Origin: Pohlia nutans
Lineage: Eukaryota; Streptophyta; Bryopsida; Bryales; Mniaceae
Assembly (NCBI GenBank): GCA_022496805.1
Contig: CM040103.1
Location: 23,040,820-23,104,819 of the forward strand
Direction: 5' to 3'
Length of the DNA stretch: 64,000 nt
Shown here: piece by piece, positions 37,101-45,434 of the stretch
Layout of the letters: every line of letters begins with the position of its first letter
Numbering within the stretch: position 1 is the first letter of the stretch
Made by a program: the position numbers and the translations under genes
The notes under the pieces: model-generated
Database searches by the model: none
Seen by the model: the letters and a program-made list of their open reading frames with translations, nothing else
Told to the model about the DNA's origin: nothing

Positions 37101-39390
37101 GAAGGATGAAACATTTGGGATGAAAACGTGACCGTTTTTGTGACAACGGGTTGTGACAGATTGCGTGACAATGTGCATTTAATATATTAGATTGCTAGAA
37201 GCCAACTAATCAGTTCACATCCTTCAAAAACAAAATTTCATGTACAGGAACAGAACATGGTTGTAAACCAAGAATTTAAAACTTACAGGTATTCGAGGTT
37301 GAGTAATGAACCCAGCTCAGTGGGTAGCTGGCCTCCCAATTTTGAGTTGAAGGAGAGGTCCCTGCATATACCAATTATCACGCTAACTTCAGAATGCCCA
37401 CTCTAATTAAGATAAATGTAATTGAAACTAATCTCAACGAAGATAATTAGTACATGAGGGTTCAGCTACATGGAAATTTAGGTTACCTCAAATTTTGGCT
37501 TGTTAATATACACACAATAAAGAGGACCACTTACAGATTCTGAAGAGCGTCAAGGCCGCCAATATCTGAAGGGACAACTCCTGCAAGGCTTCTGCTTACC
37601 ATAAACCTGCACAAGATCAATGCGAATTAGAGGGAGGCCTGGTCTCCAATATTGAGCAGACAGAAAAAAGTTGGCACTGGAAATCTATACGTTTCCTACA
37701 TTTTAGAGCTCAAAATTTCAGCTGGTCACCTCCAACCCATCTGAGCACTTGAAAAGAAAGTCCTAGATTTCAAACCTCCAAAAACACTAGTTTTCAAAGA
37801 TTTTCAAGAGCACTGGAATGTCACATTTTCTGCGCTCTAAGATCTGCCAGTTGTTAGTGTTTTTAAGAAAAAAGCTCACCAATTTTGAGCTCATTCTAAC
37901 CAACAAGGCGTTTAACTCTTAAGGTGGTTACCCCATCCCCAACTGAATAAGAAATACAGATATGAGACATTGATATTATTTAGTATTATTATTTTTTAGA
38001 GTTAGGCAAGAAGAAATAGATTCCAACACAAGTTGAAACATAATTTTTGGATGAAGAATGAATTAGTTATAAATTTTCAAAGTTGAAGTATGACGCATCC
38101 CATTCACGTCACGTAGGTAGAGTTGTTTCTGTTGAAAGAAGATTTGTATTGCACACACTAAAGATGCTTAAACCAACAACAACGAATCTATAACCACACT
38201 TCATATACTAAAACCAACAAGAGAGAACCCATTACCAAATGTAACTCATGCTACAACCAACATCATTGCAGCATTGATTTTGGAAAATGCCCCTAGCTGT
38301 TGGTTTAAGGCGCCAATTGGTAATGGGGTAACCACCTTAATGTCACTCAACCAAACGTTTCAGGGTATTTTGGAAACGTGTGACATTCTAGCGTTAAGGA
38401 AAATGCACAAGAACATGCTGCGCTGAATAGAGAGTCTCTGAGTGAGCAATTCTGTCGATTCAAATATGAGCAAACCAGGCCAGTTTGGTTGCTTAATTTA
38501 CTATAAACACTTTCTGATTGCTTCAAAAGTTGAAAATTAGAAAGGGATTTTTGAAGGAAAAAAAAAAGGTGCTCAGTTAATACGTACAAGGATGTCACTC
38601 TGTTGCCGGTGCAAATGACACCCTCCCAGTTATCCCCGCAAGGATCTGACCCGACCCACAGTGACGTGTCGCCACCCCATGCTGCTTGCAGTTTTTGCAG
38701 AACCATCACTTGAAAAACCACAAATGACACAAAACAATCAATACGTTGCACTCTTAATGAAAACCAGAACTTCTTACCACTGACTCATATCTAGGGCTCT
38801 AATATAGATTTATGAGGTAATTCGTGGTTTAAACTCTTGAAAATGAATTTCACATCACATCAGTGTCTGAAGGCTCTGCCCTATTCTCCCTCCTTGTCCA
38901 CTAATCAACAGTGAAACACAAAACTAAACCCTGGGTTTTTCTTAAATCCTTCAACTTGAGATTTCATTGTCAGATTCTCCATCCCATTTCCCATAGCTGC
39001 AAAAGTAATGTACATGCTTTTCCTCCAACTAAATTTCAAACTTTGCATTTCTAGGAACCAAAACTAAAACGAAACCCTGCGTCTTCTTCAACTCCGGGAT
39101 TTATTCGCATAGTATCTACTGTTCATTCTCCATCCCATCCCATTTCGTACAGCTGCAAAACTAATGAACGGTTTTCCTTCAACAAAAATTTCAAATTTTG
39201 CATCTACATGCAAGTCTAGGAACCAAAACGAACCCCTGCGTTTCTTTTTCATTCGCTTAGTATCTATTGTTCATTCGATTCTGTAGCATGAGCCCTTACC
39301 GTCGTTCACGTTCGTAGCGCTCTGCGCAGAGACTCCCAGGAAGCTCCAACACACCATCGCTACCACTACACCGAAGCGCCATCCCTCCAT
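22188..39390 (-). CDS. LRR receptor-like kinase of the HPCA1/LRR-VIII type, 20 exons, 1009 aa
   Basis: Exons (minus): 39390-39300, 38708-38588, 37606-37535, 37361-37287, 36743-36672, 35815-35648, 34749-34678, 34041-33970, 33524-33432, 33305-33237, 32277-32200, 30928-30857, 30709-30566, 29708-29432, 28384-28129, 27216-27061, 26191-26058, 25227-25005, 23880-23642 and 22733-22188. All phases join (3030 nt). Domains: signal peptide about 1-23; LRR N-cap with [10 protein letters not shown]; LRRs about 60-405, mostly one per 72-nt exon; Cys-rich juxtamembrane region with C407, C421, C444xxC447 and C459-G-C461; membrane helix about 590-614; Ser/Thr kinase with GEGGYGK (668-674), K690 in VALK, E706, HRDVKSCN (785-792) and DFG (805-807), so an active RD kinase is expected. 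The layout matches Arabidopsis HPCA1 (H2O2 sensing) and relatives; that role here is inference. The donor of exon 15 (GTCTCA) is weak: an alternative pair, donor at 28117 region with acceptor before 27280, would lengthen the segment before the membrane helix. Confidence 0.93.
22761..23420. repeat. Tandem repeat of about 140-165 bp in last intron of the receptor kinase
   Basis: Four full units and one partial unit start near 22761, 22928, 23079, 23217 and 23360. Each carries ACAGTCTACCCTCCATA, ACATGTGACAAGT and AGGGCTTCCCAAACATGTCA. Spacing between units shrinks along the array through small deletions. Confidence 0.8.
23991..24109. mobile_element. CACTA-like MITE, 119 bp
   Basis: The inverted ends read CACTAGTAGAAACACCGC. 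The 3-bp duplication CAT lies at 23988-23990 and 24110-24112. The arms extend through GCGTAGACTAG, leaving a loop of about 45 nt. It lies in the intron between exons 18 and 19 of the receptor kinase. Confidence 0.85.
24438..24676. mobile_element. TTAA-type MITE, family 3 copy a
   Basis: TTAA is at 24434-24437 and a mutated TTAT follows the right end. The left end is CCCCTAAAGGACCAAGAA and the complement of the right end is CCCTTAAAGAACCAAGG. A subterminal palindrome GCCCAAATTGGGC lies near 24456. It is intronic in the receptor kinase. Confidence 0.75.
25505..25722. mobile_element. TTAA-type MITE, single copy family
   Basis: TTAA is at 25501-25504 and 25723-25726. The ends are CCCCTAAATGTC and, complemented, CCCCCTAAACGTGC. 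It is 218 bp and intronic in the receptor kinase. Confidence 0.7.
26251..26429. mobile_element. TTAA-type MITE, short copy
   Basis: TTAA precedes the left end CCCTCAAAGGACAAACCC. The right end complement is CCCTTGAACAACATGCCC, followed by TTAT. It is 179 bp and intronic, just upstream of exon 17 of the receptor kinase. Confidence 0.6.
26507..26760 (+). repeat. Dispersed repeat, copy 1 of an inverted pair
   Basis: The segment containing AAAAACGGTCACGTTTTCAT and GACTTTGACCGGCTACC reappears in reverse complement at about 37012-37205, in another intron of the same gene. Opposite copies about 10 kb apart in one transcript could pair as RNA. No terminal repeats were identified. Confidence 0.65.
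26884..26994. mobile_element. CACTA-like MITE with decayed right end
   Basis: The left end CACTAGTAGAAAAGGTGGCA is mirrored by TGCCACCTTTTCTACTA at the right, where the last bases read ATTA instead of GTG. Stems with GGCATC and CTCCCTC further inside make an almost complete hairpin. Confidence 0.7.
27615..27705 (+). mobile_element. Short retroposon-like element, copy 3, truncated by a TTAA element
   Basis: This copy (GAATAGACACTTCATTCGCG, then CCGG..CCGG) stops at GGAGTTTC, where the TTAA element at 27710 begins. Confidence 0.45.
27710..28105. mobile_element. TTAA-type MITE beside receptor kinase exon 15
   Basis: TTAA is at 27706-27709 and 28106-28109. The ends are CCCTTAAACGTCAA and, complemented, CCCTTAAACATCAA. 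It is 396 bp. Its border lies only about 20 bp from the 5' splice site of exon 15 (28129). Confidence 0.8.
28589..28805 (+). repeat. Dispersed repeat of about 220 bp, copy 1
   Basis: Motifs CACTTTTACGCGTCTCA, TTTTAACACCATGTAT, GTTGCAGCCA and AAAATCACACTATTTTTGG recur in the same order and orientation at about 35040-35275. The second copy sits inside a Stowaway element. Family unknown. Confidence 0.65.
29057..29278. mobile_element. TTAA-type MITE, family 3 copy b
   Basis: The left end is CCCTTAAGAAGCCCAAATTG (flank TCAA, a decayed TTAA). The right end GGTCCTTGAAGAG is followed by TTAA at 29279-29282. It shares its interior with 24438-24676 and 34389-34624. Intronic. Confidence 0.7.
29729..29956. 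mobile_element. TTAA-type MITE, family 4 copy a
   Basis: The left flank TTCA is a decayed TTAA and the right flank TTAA is at 29957-29960. The interior GACATATGTTTTCCTGATTC matches the family 4 copy at 45203-45434. It starts within about 25 bp of exon 14 of the receptor kinase. Confidence 0.7.
30118..30341. mobile_element. TTAA-type MITE, family 3 copy c
   Basis: The left end CCCCTAAAGGACCAAGAA has a decayed ATAA flank. The right flank is TTAA at 30342-30345. The interior (GACCAACACATGCAA) is shared with the other family 3 copies. Intronic. Confidence 0.7.
31187..31984. mobile_element. Stowaway-like MITE, copy 1, with nested TTAA element
   Basis: The left end CTCCCTCTGTCCGGAAATAA follows TA (31185-31186). 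The right end pairs imperfectly and is followed by TA at 31985. About 250 bp belong to this element. The rest, 31417-31955, is a TTAA-type insertion splitting its 3' arm; the uninterrupted arm can be seen at 48150-48198. Confidence 0.75.
31417..31955. mobile_element. TTAA-flanked piggyBac-like MITE, family 1 copy b (nested)
   Basis: TTAA is at 31413-31416 and 31956-31959. It is closely similar to 6929-7470 over the full length and keeps the CCGGCGTCCA palindrome. It lies inside the Stowaway-like element, so it is younger than that element. Confidence 0.85.
34157..34384. mobile_element. TTAA-type MITE, family 3 copy d (reverse orientation)
   Basis: It starts CCCCTAAAGGATCGATGG and is the reverse complement of the family 3 interior (TGTTGGTCAAAGAAC). 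The right end is eroded but meets TTAA at 34385-34388, which is also the left flank of the next copy. Confidence 0.6.
34389..34624. mobile_element. TTAA-type MITE, family 3 copy e
   Basis: TTAA is at 34385-34388 and 34625-34628. The ends are CCCCTAAATGTCCAAGAA and, complemented, CCCCTGAAGGACCAAGAA. The subterminal palindrome is GTCCAAATTGGAC. It ends about 50 bp from exon 7 of the receptor kinase. Confidence 0.8.
34875..35378. mobile_element. Stowaway-like MITE, copy 2, with internal insertion
   Basis: The left end CTCCCTCTGTCCGGAAATAA is followed by AGTCCTAGTTTTTGGC. The complementary right end GCCAAAAACTAGGA...TCTGGAGAGAG is near 35330-35378. The interior carries the dispersed repeat also found at 28589-28805. 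Confidence 0.65.
35040..35275 (+). repeat. Dispersed repeat of about 220 bp, copy 2
   Basis: It matches 28589-28805 in order and orientation and lies inside the Stowaway-like element, between its left arm and right arm. Confidence 0.6.
35980..36260 (+). repeat. 21-bp minisatellite in receptor kinase intron
   Basis: The unit is ATGATGGGAGCATTAGGAAAC, best conserved from about 36058 to 36180 (about seven units) and fading on both sides. Because 21 is a multiple of three, both strands stay open and give artificial 7-residue repeat ORFs. Confidence 0.8.
37012..37205 (-). repeat. Dispersed repeat, copy 2 of the inverted pair
   Basis: It is the reverse complement of the repeat at 26507-26760 (GGTAGCCGGTCAAAGTC, ATGAAAACGTGACCGTTTTT). 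It is intronic in the receptor kinase. Confidence 0.65.
37923..38336. mobile_element. MITE with GGTGGTTACCCCAT ends, copy 1
   Basis: TTAA is at 37919-37922 and 38337-38340. The ends are GGTGGTTACCCCATCCCCAA and a complementary GGTAATGGGGTAACCACC. It is 414 bp. The reverse-oriented sister copy is at 60759-61173. The flanks could be read as TTAA or as a 3-bp TWA duplication. Confidence 0.75.
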
Positions 39391-39984
39391 TACGACCTCT
39401 TCAACACGGAATGAACTATCTACAGCGGCGGAGCCTGCCGTGTTACTAACTTAACTGCTCGCCGACATGAGCTAATTAAGCCGTTCCATCAAACTGTACT
39501 AGTCATGCACCGTGTGCAATTAATGCTATTGATATTTATTTATTCACTCCCGGCCCTAGCTAGTACTGAAATGGTACACGAGTCTGAGTAACAAAGAGCC
39601 CTTCGATTTTTTTCAAACTGGTGTCACGGTCTCTTGGAAGTTTGAATGATCTGCAATGGACAGTGTCGGCAACTGATGGAAACTTAATTGTCTCGTGTGA
39701 TCATACTGGACTGCGTCAAATGCAGAAACGAGAGAAAATGATTTTGTTGTTTGTGTCGGCAAGATAAGCTAGCAGGGACTGAGCCAGTTGGGTTGCCGAT
39801 TGTGCGGGTTGGATCTACAAGTGGGCGGGCGGGGGCTGGTGAAGAATCGGGCCTCGGGAATGGCGGCCTTCTTGTTGACTTTGATGCGCTGGACACTGTT
39901 CATTCTTCTCGTCCCAGTTCCAGCCTCCCCTCAACGTCTGGGGAGGCCAAAAACTGGCTCTGTCATCAAAATAGAGTAAGGTAA

Positions 39985-40276
39985 GGTCGAGCCACCCATA
40001 ACCGACCACTTAAGGATTTTAGCATATGATATTAAGGTATATAATTTGTTTAGGATTTTTCATGTGTGCAAACATAAGGTTCTTGTTGAATGCAAAAAGT
40101 TCCGTGATTTTATTCCCACTATTCAAATAGTTATAATTATTTGAAGTGAAAAGTACTTCAGGACCCAAAACCGATCATATGCTCAAATGTACAAATGAGG
40201 TACATCTGTTCTTTCACAATCTAGAAATTAGGCCTGATCGGTTTTGTGTCCCTGGTTGGTAATGGGTGGCTCGACC
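39985..40276. mobile_element. Foldback MITE with GGTCGAGCCACCCAT ends
   Basis: The left end GGTCGAGCCACCCATAACC and the complementary right end GGTAATGGGTGGCTCGACC are flanked by TAA and TTA. It is 292 bp and non-coding; Harbinger-like by its flanks. Confidence 0.65.
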
Positions 40277-40281
40277 TTAGT

Positions 40282-40653
40282 AACACCTTAAACCGACAGA
40301 ATAAGGGAATTGGTAACCGGGGAGTGCAAAAAGCATGAAGTGAAACCATGAATGTGTTAGCAAATTGGAGACGAAGTGTTGGGTCTTGGAATCAAAATTT
40401 TTGGACACACGAGCAATTTTACACGAATTTTTGAAGTGAAGGTGTTATAGACACCTAATCAAAATTGTAGACTTACCCAAAAGAAACAAAACGAACACAT
40501 GGACAAAACTTGCCAATGCTTCCATCTCATTGGTTCCATCTCATTGGTTCTAGTGAAGTTTTAGTGAAGTTGTTGTCCATTTTGGTACACTCCCAATCAC
40601 TTTGAGGTGAAATTATAGGAGGCAAGAATGGGTACTTGGCAGTTTAAGGTGTT
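40282..40653. mobile_element. Foldback MITE with ACACCTTAAAC ends
   Basis: AACACCTTAAACCG on the left is mirrored by AGTTTAAGGTGTT on the right, with TA at the borders. ACCTTAG occurs just outside both ends and could be a 7-bp duplication. It directly adjoins the element at 39985-40276. Confidence 0.5.
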
Positions 40654-40742
40654 ACTACCTTAGCTGGTGGTCTTCAAATTCATGGAAAAAAAATGGATTT
40701 GGAATTTACAACAGTGGTCCCCTTAAGGTATAGTTATCCTAA

Positions 40743-41545
40743 CCCTTTAGTGCCTAGCTGACCACATTATGGTCACTACAACGTCCGAAATGCAAATAGC
40801 AGAGAATCCGTGAAGAATTGGAACTTCAATTTTGAAGTTTAGATTTGCCCACATACATTACGCACCTTCCAGAAAAAGAAATTTTCAATTTGGAATTGTA
40901 CAACTATCAAAATACCTATCAACAGAACGCGAAAATACTGCAAATACTTGAAAATACAGTAAATACTTACAAATACAACACATGTACTGTGTAGTATTTC
41001 TTGTGTTTGGAAGTTTGTTATCTTGTTTTATTTTTTTGGATTGTGTTCTCTTCTTCATCTTCCATTAGTGTGTGTAATCCGATCTTGACTAATGTACCCA
41101 CTCCTGTCAATTTTCTACGTATAAAATTTTGTCCTAAACCGTACATGGAGAAGTCACTTTCACTTATAAATCTCACGATAATTATGTGTGAGTCTATTTT
41201 TGATATGAAAGATTGCAACGGAGAGGTGTTGATATAGGGCATAGCTGAACGTCTTTGCTTTTATTTTTGAAAATTTACCTCAAATTCTATTTAACTTTGA
41301 AGTCACACACCCCCCAAAATCTCGTTTTTGAGCGTGCATTATACAGTTCAAATACATACTATAATCTTCCGATCCCACCATCGGATGATTCTCAAATTTT
41401 GATAAAATATGTGCTCTCGAGTTGAGAATAGAATTGTACGGTTACTTTCTAATTTAACCCATTCTATTTTTGGTAGTCTCAACCACAGTGGAAAAATCTA
41501 CTGAAATCCAGGGCTATGAGCTACAGTACCCTAGGCACTAAAGGG
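40743..41545. mobile_element. TTAA-type element A, copy 1 of 3
   Basis: The ends are CCCTTTAGTGCCTAGC and, complemented, CCCTTTAGTGCCTAGGG. The right flank TTAA (41546-41549) is shared with element B; the left flank is CTAA. The palindrome TGACCA..TGGTCA lies just inside the left end. It is about 803 bp. The small ORFs inside have no recognisable function. Confidence 0.8.
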
Positions 41546-41549
41546 TTAA

Positions 41550-41829
41550 CCCCTTCAGGATTGCTCAAGCCAAAATGGCCTACGGTTTGCAGTACAGGTT
41601 ATGTGTACTGATTCTACTTCTCACACTCCCCATTTTCTCTTACACGCATCAGATCATAGAGTTTCATCGCAACTTGGAAACCCTCTTCAAGACTGCATCG
41701 AGGTTACACTAAAAAATCAGCGCTCCTCCAACACTCCTACAGCAGTAGCAAACGGGTCCGGTATACCCCACACCCTGAAAATACGTTCCAACTTCGGTCT
41801 ATACTCAAACCAGCATCATCCTTCAGGGG
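41550..41829. mobile_element. TTAA-type element B, copy 1 of 2
   Basis: The ends are CCCCTTCAGGATTGCT and, complemented, CCCCTGAAGGATGATGCT. The TTAA flanks (41546-41549 and 41830-41833) are each shared with a neighbouring A element. It is 280 bp. Confidence 0.8.
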
Positions 41830-41833
41830 TTAA

Positions 41834-42635
41834 CCCTTTAGTGCCTAGCAAGCCAGATTATGGTCACTGCAACGTCGGAAATGCAAATAACAAAGAATCC
41901 GTGAAGAATTGGAACTTCAGTTCTGAAGTTCAGATTTGCGCACATACATTACGTACCTTTCAAAAAAAGAAATTTTCAATTTGGAATTGTACAACTATCA
42001 AAATACCTATCAACAGAACGCAAAATACTGCAAATACTTGAAAATACAGTAAATACTTACAAATATAACATATGTATTGTGTAGTATTTCTTGTGTTTGG
42101 AAGTTTGTTATCTTGTTTTATTTTTTTGGATTGTGTTCTCTTCTTCATCTTCCATTAGTGTGTGTAATCCGATCTTGACTAATGTACCCACTCCTGTCAA
42201 TTTTCTACGTATAAAATTTTGTCCTAAACCGTACATGGAGAAGTCACTTTCACTTATAAATCTCACGATAATTATGTGTGAGTCTATTTTTGATATGAAA
42301 GATTGCAACGGAGAGGTGTTGATATAGGGCATAGCTGAACGTCTTTGCTTTTATTTTTGAAAATTTACCTCAAATTCTATTTAACTTTGAAGTCACACAC
42401 CCCCCAAAATCTCGTTTTTGAGCGTGCATTATACAGTTCAAATACATACTATAATCTTCCGATCCCACCATCGGATGATTCTCAAATTTTGATAAAATAT
42501 GTGCTCTCGAGTTGAGAATAGAATTGTACGGTTACTTTCTAATTTAACCCATTCTATTTTTGGTAGTCTCAACCACAGTGGAAAAATCTACTGAAATCCA
42601 GGGCTATGAGCTACAGTACCCTAGGCACTAAAGGG
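41834..42635. mobile_element. TTAA-type element A, copy 2 of 3 (recombinant)
   Basis: Its left part matches copy 3 and its right part matches copy 1. The switch lies between 42078 and 42205. It is flanked by TTAA at 41830-41833 and 42636-42639. Confidence 0.85.
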
Positions 42636-42639
42636 TTAA

Positions 42640-42919
42640 CCCCTTCAGGATTGCTCAAGCCAAAATGGCCTACGGTTTGCAGTACAGGTTATGTGTACTG
42701 ATTCTACTTCTCACACTCCCCATTTTCTCTTACACGCATCAGATCATAGAGTTTCATCGCAACTTGGAAACCCTCTTCAAGACTGCATCGAGGTTACACT
42801 AAAAAATCAGCGCTCCTCCAACACTCCTACAGCAGTAGCAAACGGGTCCGGTATACCCCACACCCTGAAAATACGTTCCAACTTCGGTCTATACTCAAAC
42901 CAGCATCATCCTTCAGGGG
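42640..42919. mobile_element. TTAA-type element B, copy 2 of 2
   Basis: As read, it is identical to the B copy 1090 bp upstream. It is flanked by TTAA at 42636-42639 and 42920-42923. Confidence 0.85.
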
Positions 42920-42923
42920 TTAA

Positions 42924-43725
42924 CCCTTTAGTGCCTAGCAAGCCAGATTATGGTCACTGCAACGTCGGAAATGCAAATAACAAAGAATCCGTGAAGAATT
43001 GGAACTTCAGTTCTGAAGTTCAGATTTGCGCACATACATTACGTACCTTTCAAAAAAAGAAATTTTCAATTTGGAATTGTACAACTATCAAAATACCTAT
43101 CAACAGAACGCAAAATACTGCAAATACTTGAAAATACAGTAAATACTTACAAATATAACATATGTATTGTGTAGTATTTCTTGTGTTTGGAAGTTTGTTA
43201 TCTTGTTTTATTTTTTTGGATTGTGTTCTCTTCTTCATCTTCCATTAGTGTGTGTAATCCGATCTTGACTAATGTACCCACTCCTGTCAATTTTCAACGT
43301 ATAAAATTTTGTCCTAAACTGTACATGGACAAGTCACTTTCACTTATAAATCTCACAATAATATTGTGTGAGTCTATTTTTGATATGAAAGATTGCAACG
43401 GAGAGGTGTTGACATAGGGCATAGCTGAACGTCTTTGCTTTTATTTTTGAAATTTTACCTCAAATTCTATTTAACTTTGAATTCACACACCCCCCAAAAT
43501 CTCGTTTTTGAGCGTGCATTATACAGTTCAAATACATACTATAATCTTCCGATCCCACCATCGGATGATTCTCAAATTTTAATAAAATGTGTGCTCTCGA
43601 GTTGAGAATAGAATTGTACGGTTACTTTCTAATTTAACCCATTCTATTTTTGGTAGTCTCAACCACAGTGGAAAAACCCACTGAAATCCAGAGCTGTTTG
43701 CTACAGTACCCTAGGCACTAAAGGG
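42924..43725. mobile_element. TTAA-type element A, copy 3 of 3
   Basis: The left part is identical to copy 2; the right part differs by scattered substitutions beginning at 43296. It is flanked by TTAA at 42920-42923 and 43726-43729, ending the array. Confidence 0.85.
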
Positions 43726-43729
43726 TTAA

Positions 43730-45198
43730 GTAACGTAGGGTCAACTTACCATTTCATCTCTGTCCCTTGAGTTATGATAATTTTTTCAAATACCTGTATG
43801 GCTCAGAAGTTTATCACTACCTAGACTAATTAAATATTACAGTGCAGTACACGCACAGTACCAACATGTGTATACGTAGAGTAGGTGACTGTACCGTATT
43901 GTATACAGTACATGTAGGAGGTAGCTACGGCATACAATCGTGAAGAATGCTGATGGAATACGGTATGGCTAGGATGGGGGATGAATTTATGGCTAAATTA
44001 TGGAAGAATATGGAAGAATCGTGGCTTGTACATGACTAAAATATGGAAGAATTTATGGCTAGAATACATGGGTAGAATGTGGGTAGTATTTGGTCTCTGT
44101 GTTGATAGGTGGTTCTTACCGACAACCATAGAATCATTTCCTTCCTGCGTAGAGAGCACAGAAGTTTTGACCGCAATGAAAAAAATCAATAATAATCAAT
44201 ATGTACATCTATTATATATTGCAGGAGGAGAGGACGGTTTTGTCACTGCAATTGTCTTGTCAACTCTGGGAGAGACCTAAGTTCCTAGTCTATTACTGCA
44301 CCTGTGCGTCGTGGTTGGATAAAAAAAAAAACAATTGTACAAAGAGAAGCCAAAACCTTTGAGAAAAGGACTCTTTTTTTCAAAAACAAAATCCATTTTT
44401 ATTGTGCAAAAAAGAATCTTATAGAATATTCATAAAATTGGCATTTGTTGAAGAGCATTCAAGCAAAGCAATTGATTCTTCAGCATAATCGACTCGGATG
44501 GCTGAGTACAATACAAAGTACATAACATGCATGCATGTATGCAAGGATGGTTCCGTTGTTGGAATTTTCGTGCGGAGCTGTAGCACATGCCAACTTAGTT
44601 TAGCATTTAATACCCAATGTGGATAGGAAAACTAGAATCTCATAGCTGGAGAAAAGAGCTCTTGATTTATAAAACAAAATGTCTAAGTTATGTCTACAAG
44701 TGTTTTTTTTATTTCGTTTTTTTTATTTTTGGTAATTTAGACTTTACTTTCACGGACATGCACACAACGAAGCTCCTAGACTTTTGATGAATCAGGAGAA
44801 CACTTTCGTTGTTGGAATAGTCATCCATCATGGACCAACGTATTATTAATAATAATGCGGTAAGGAACAAAAGCTGCTTGCAAGTGGGGTAGAACAGAAT
44901 TAGCCGGCCCATGCATTCCGGTCATGCAGTCTACAGCTCCGTTAGAAAAGTTCTGGAGCAATAAGTTAATTTACAAGCAGGCCGGGCCCTGGTCTGTGGC
45001 CCAGGCCCGGGAGCTGCTACCGATTTCGTGTTCCCCTGAAACAAATCATTAGTACGCTCAAATTCATTAGTGCAATCACCACTATTTTATTACAAAAAAT
45101 GAAAGCTAAAATTAAAAATTTCTTCTAAATTTGATTACAATCAAAATATTTTCATTTTTTGAGTAGAATTTGTAGGAATGAATTTGAAATGAGATATC
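43730..45198. other. Intergenic stretch without recognised gene
   Basis: Short TATGGAAGAAT-type repeats occur at about 43995-44055. The 99-codon frame at 43981-44280 begins in these repeats and has no recognisable domain. Nothing else is supported. Confidence 0.45.
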
Positions 45199-45202
45199 TT
45201 AA

Positions 45203-45434
45203 CCCTTAAACGACATATGCTTTTCTGATACCACACCCAAAATCTTTTTTAAATTCCATTTTAAGCATGATTCTGTTTTTTATTTACTTTGGCTCTATTT
45301 TAAAGAAGTATAGATCTCTCTAAGGTGCTCGGTTTAGCACTTTAAAAACCCCATTTAGTGCAATAGAGTAGAAGTTATGAGCAAGATTCTCCCAAAATAT
45401 AATCAAACCGGTGGCTTGCATTGTCTTTTAAAGG
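45203..45434. mobile_element. TTAA-type MITE, family 4 copy b
   Basis: TTAA is at 45199-45202 and 45435-45438. The left end is CCCTTAAACGACATATGC. The interior (CCCAAAATCTTTTTTAAATT, AAGAAGTATAGATC) matches the copy at 29729-29956. Confidence 0.8.

Larger units (their letters stand above)
39391..40738. other. Upstream region of receptor kinase
   Basis: This holds the presumed promoter of the kinase (minus strand) and, from 39985, two foldback elements. A GC-rich patch at 39780-39960 is open on both strands but shows no recognisable protein. Confidence 0.4.

Noticed and set aside
41001..43417. Repeated ORFs of 78 and 146 codons in the 1090-bp tandem units
   Set aside because: They are identical only because the units were duplicated recently. 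They show no recognisable domain and lie inside non-coding TTAA-type elements.
43981..44280. 99-codon plus-strand ORF
   Set aside because: It begins in TATGGAAGAAT simple repeats and has biased composition with no family resemblance.
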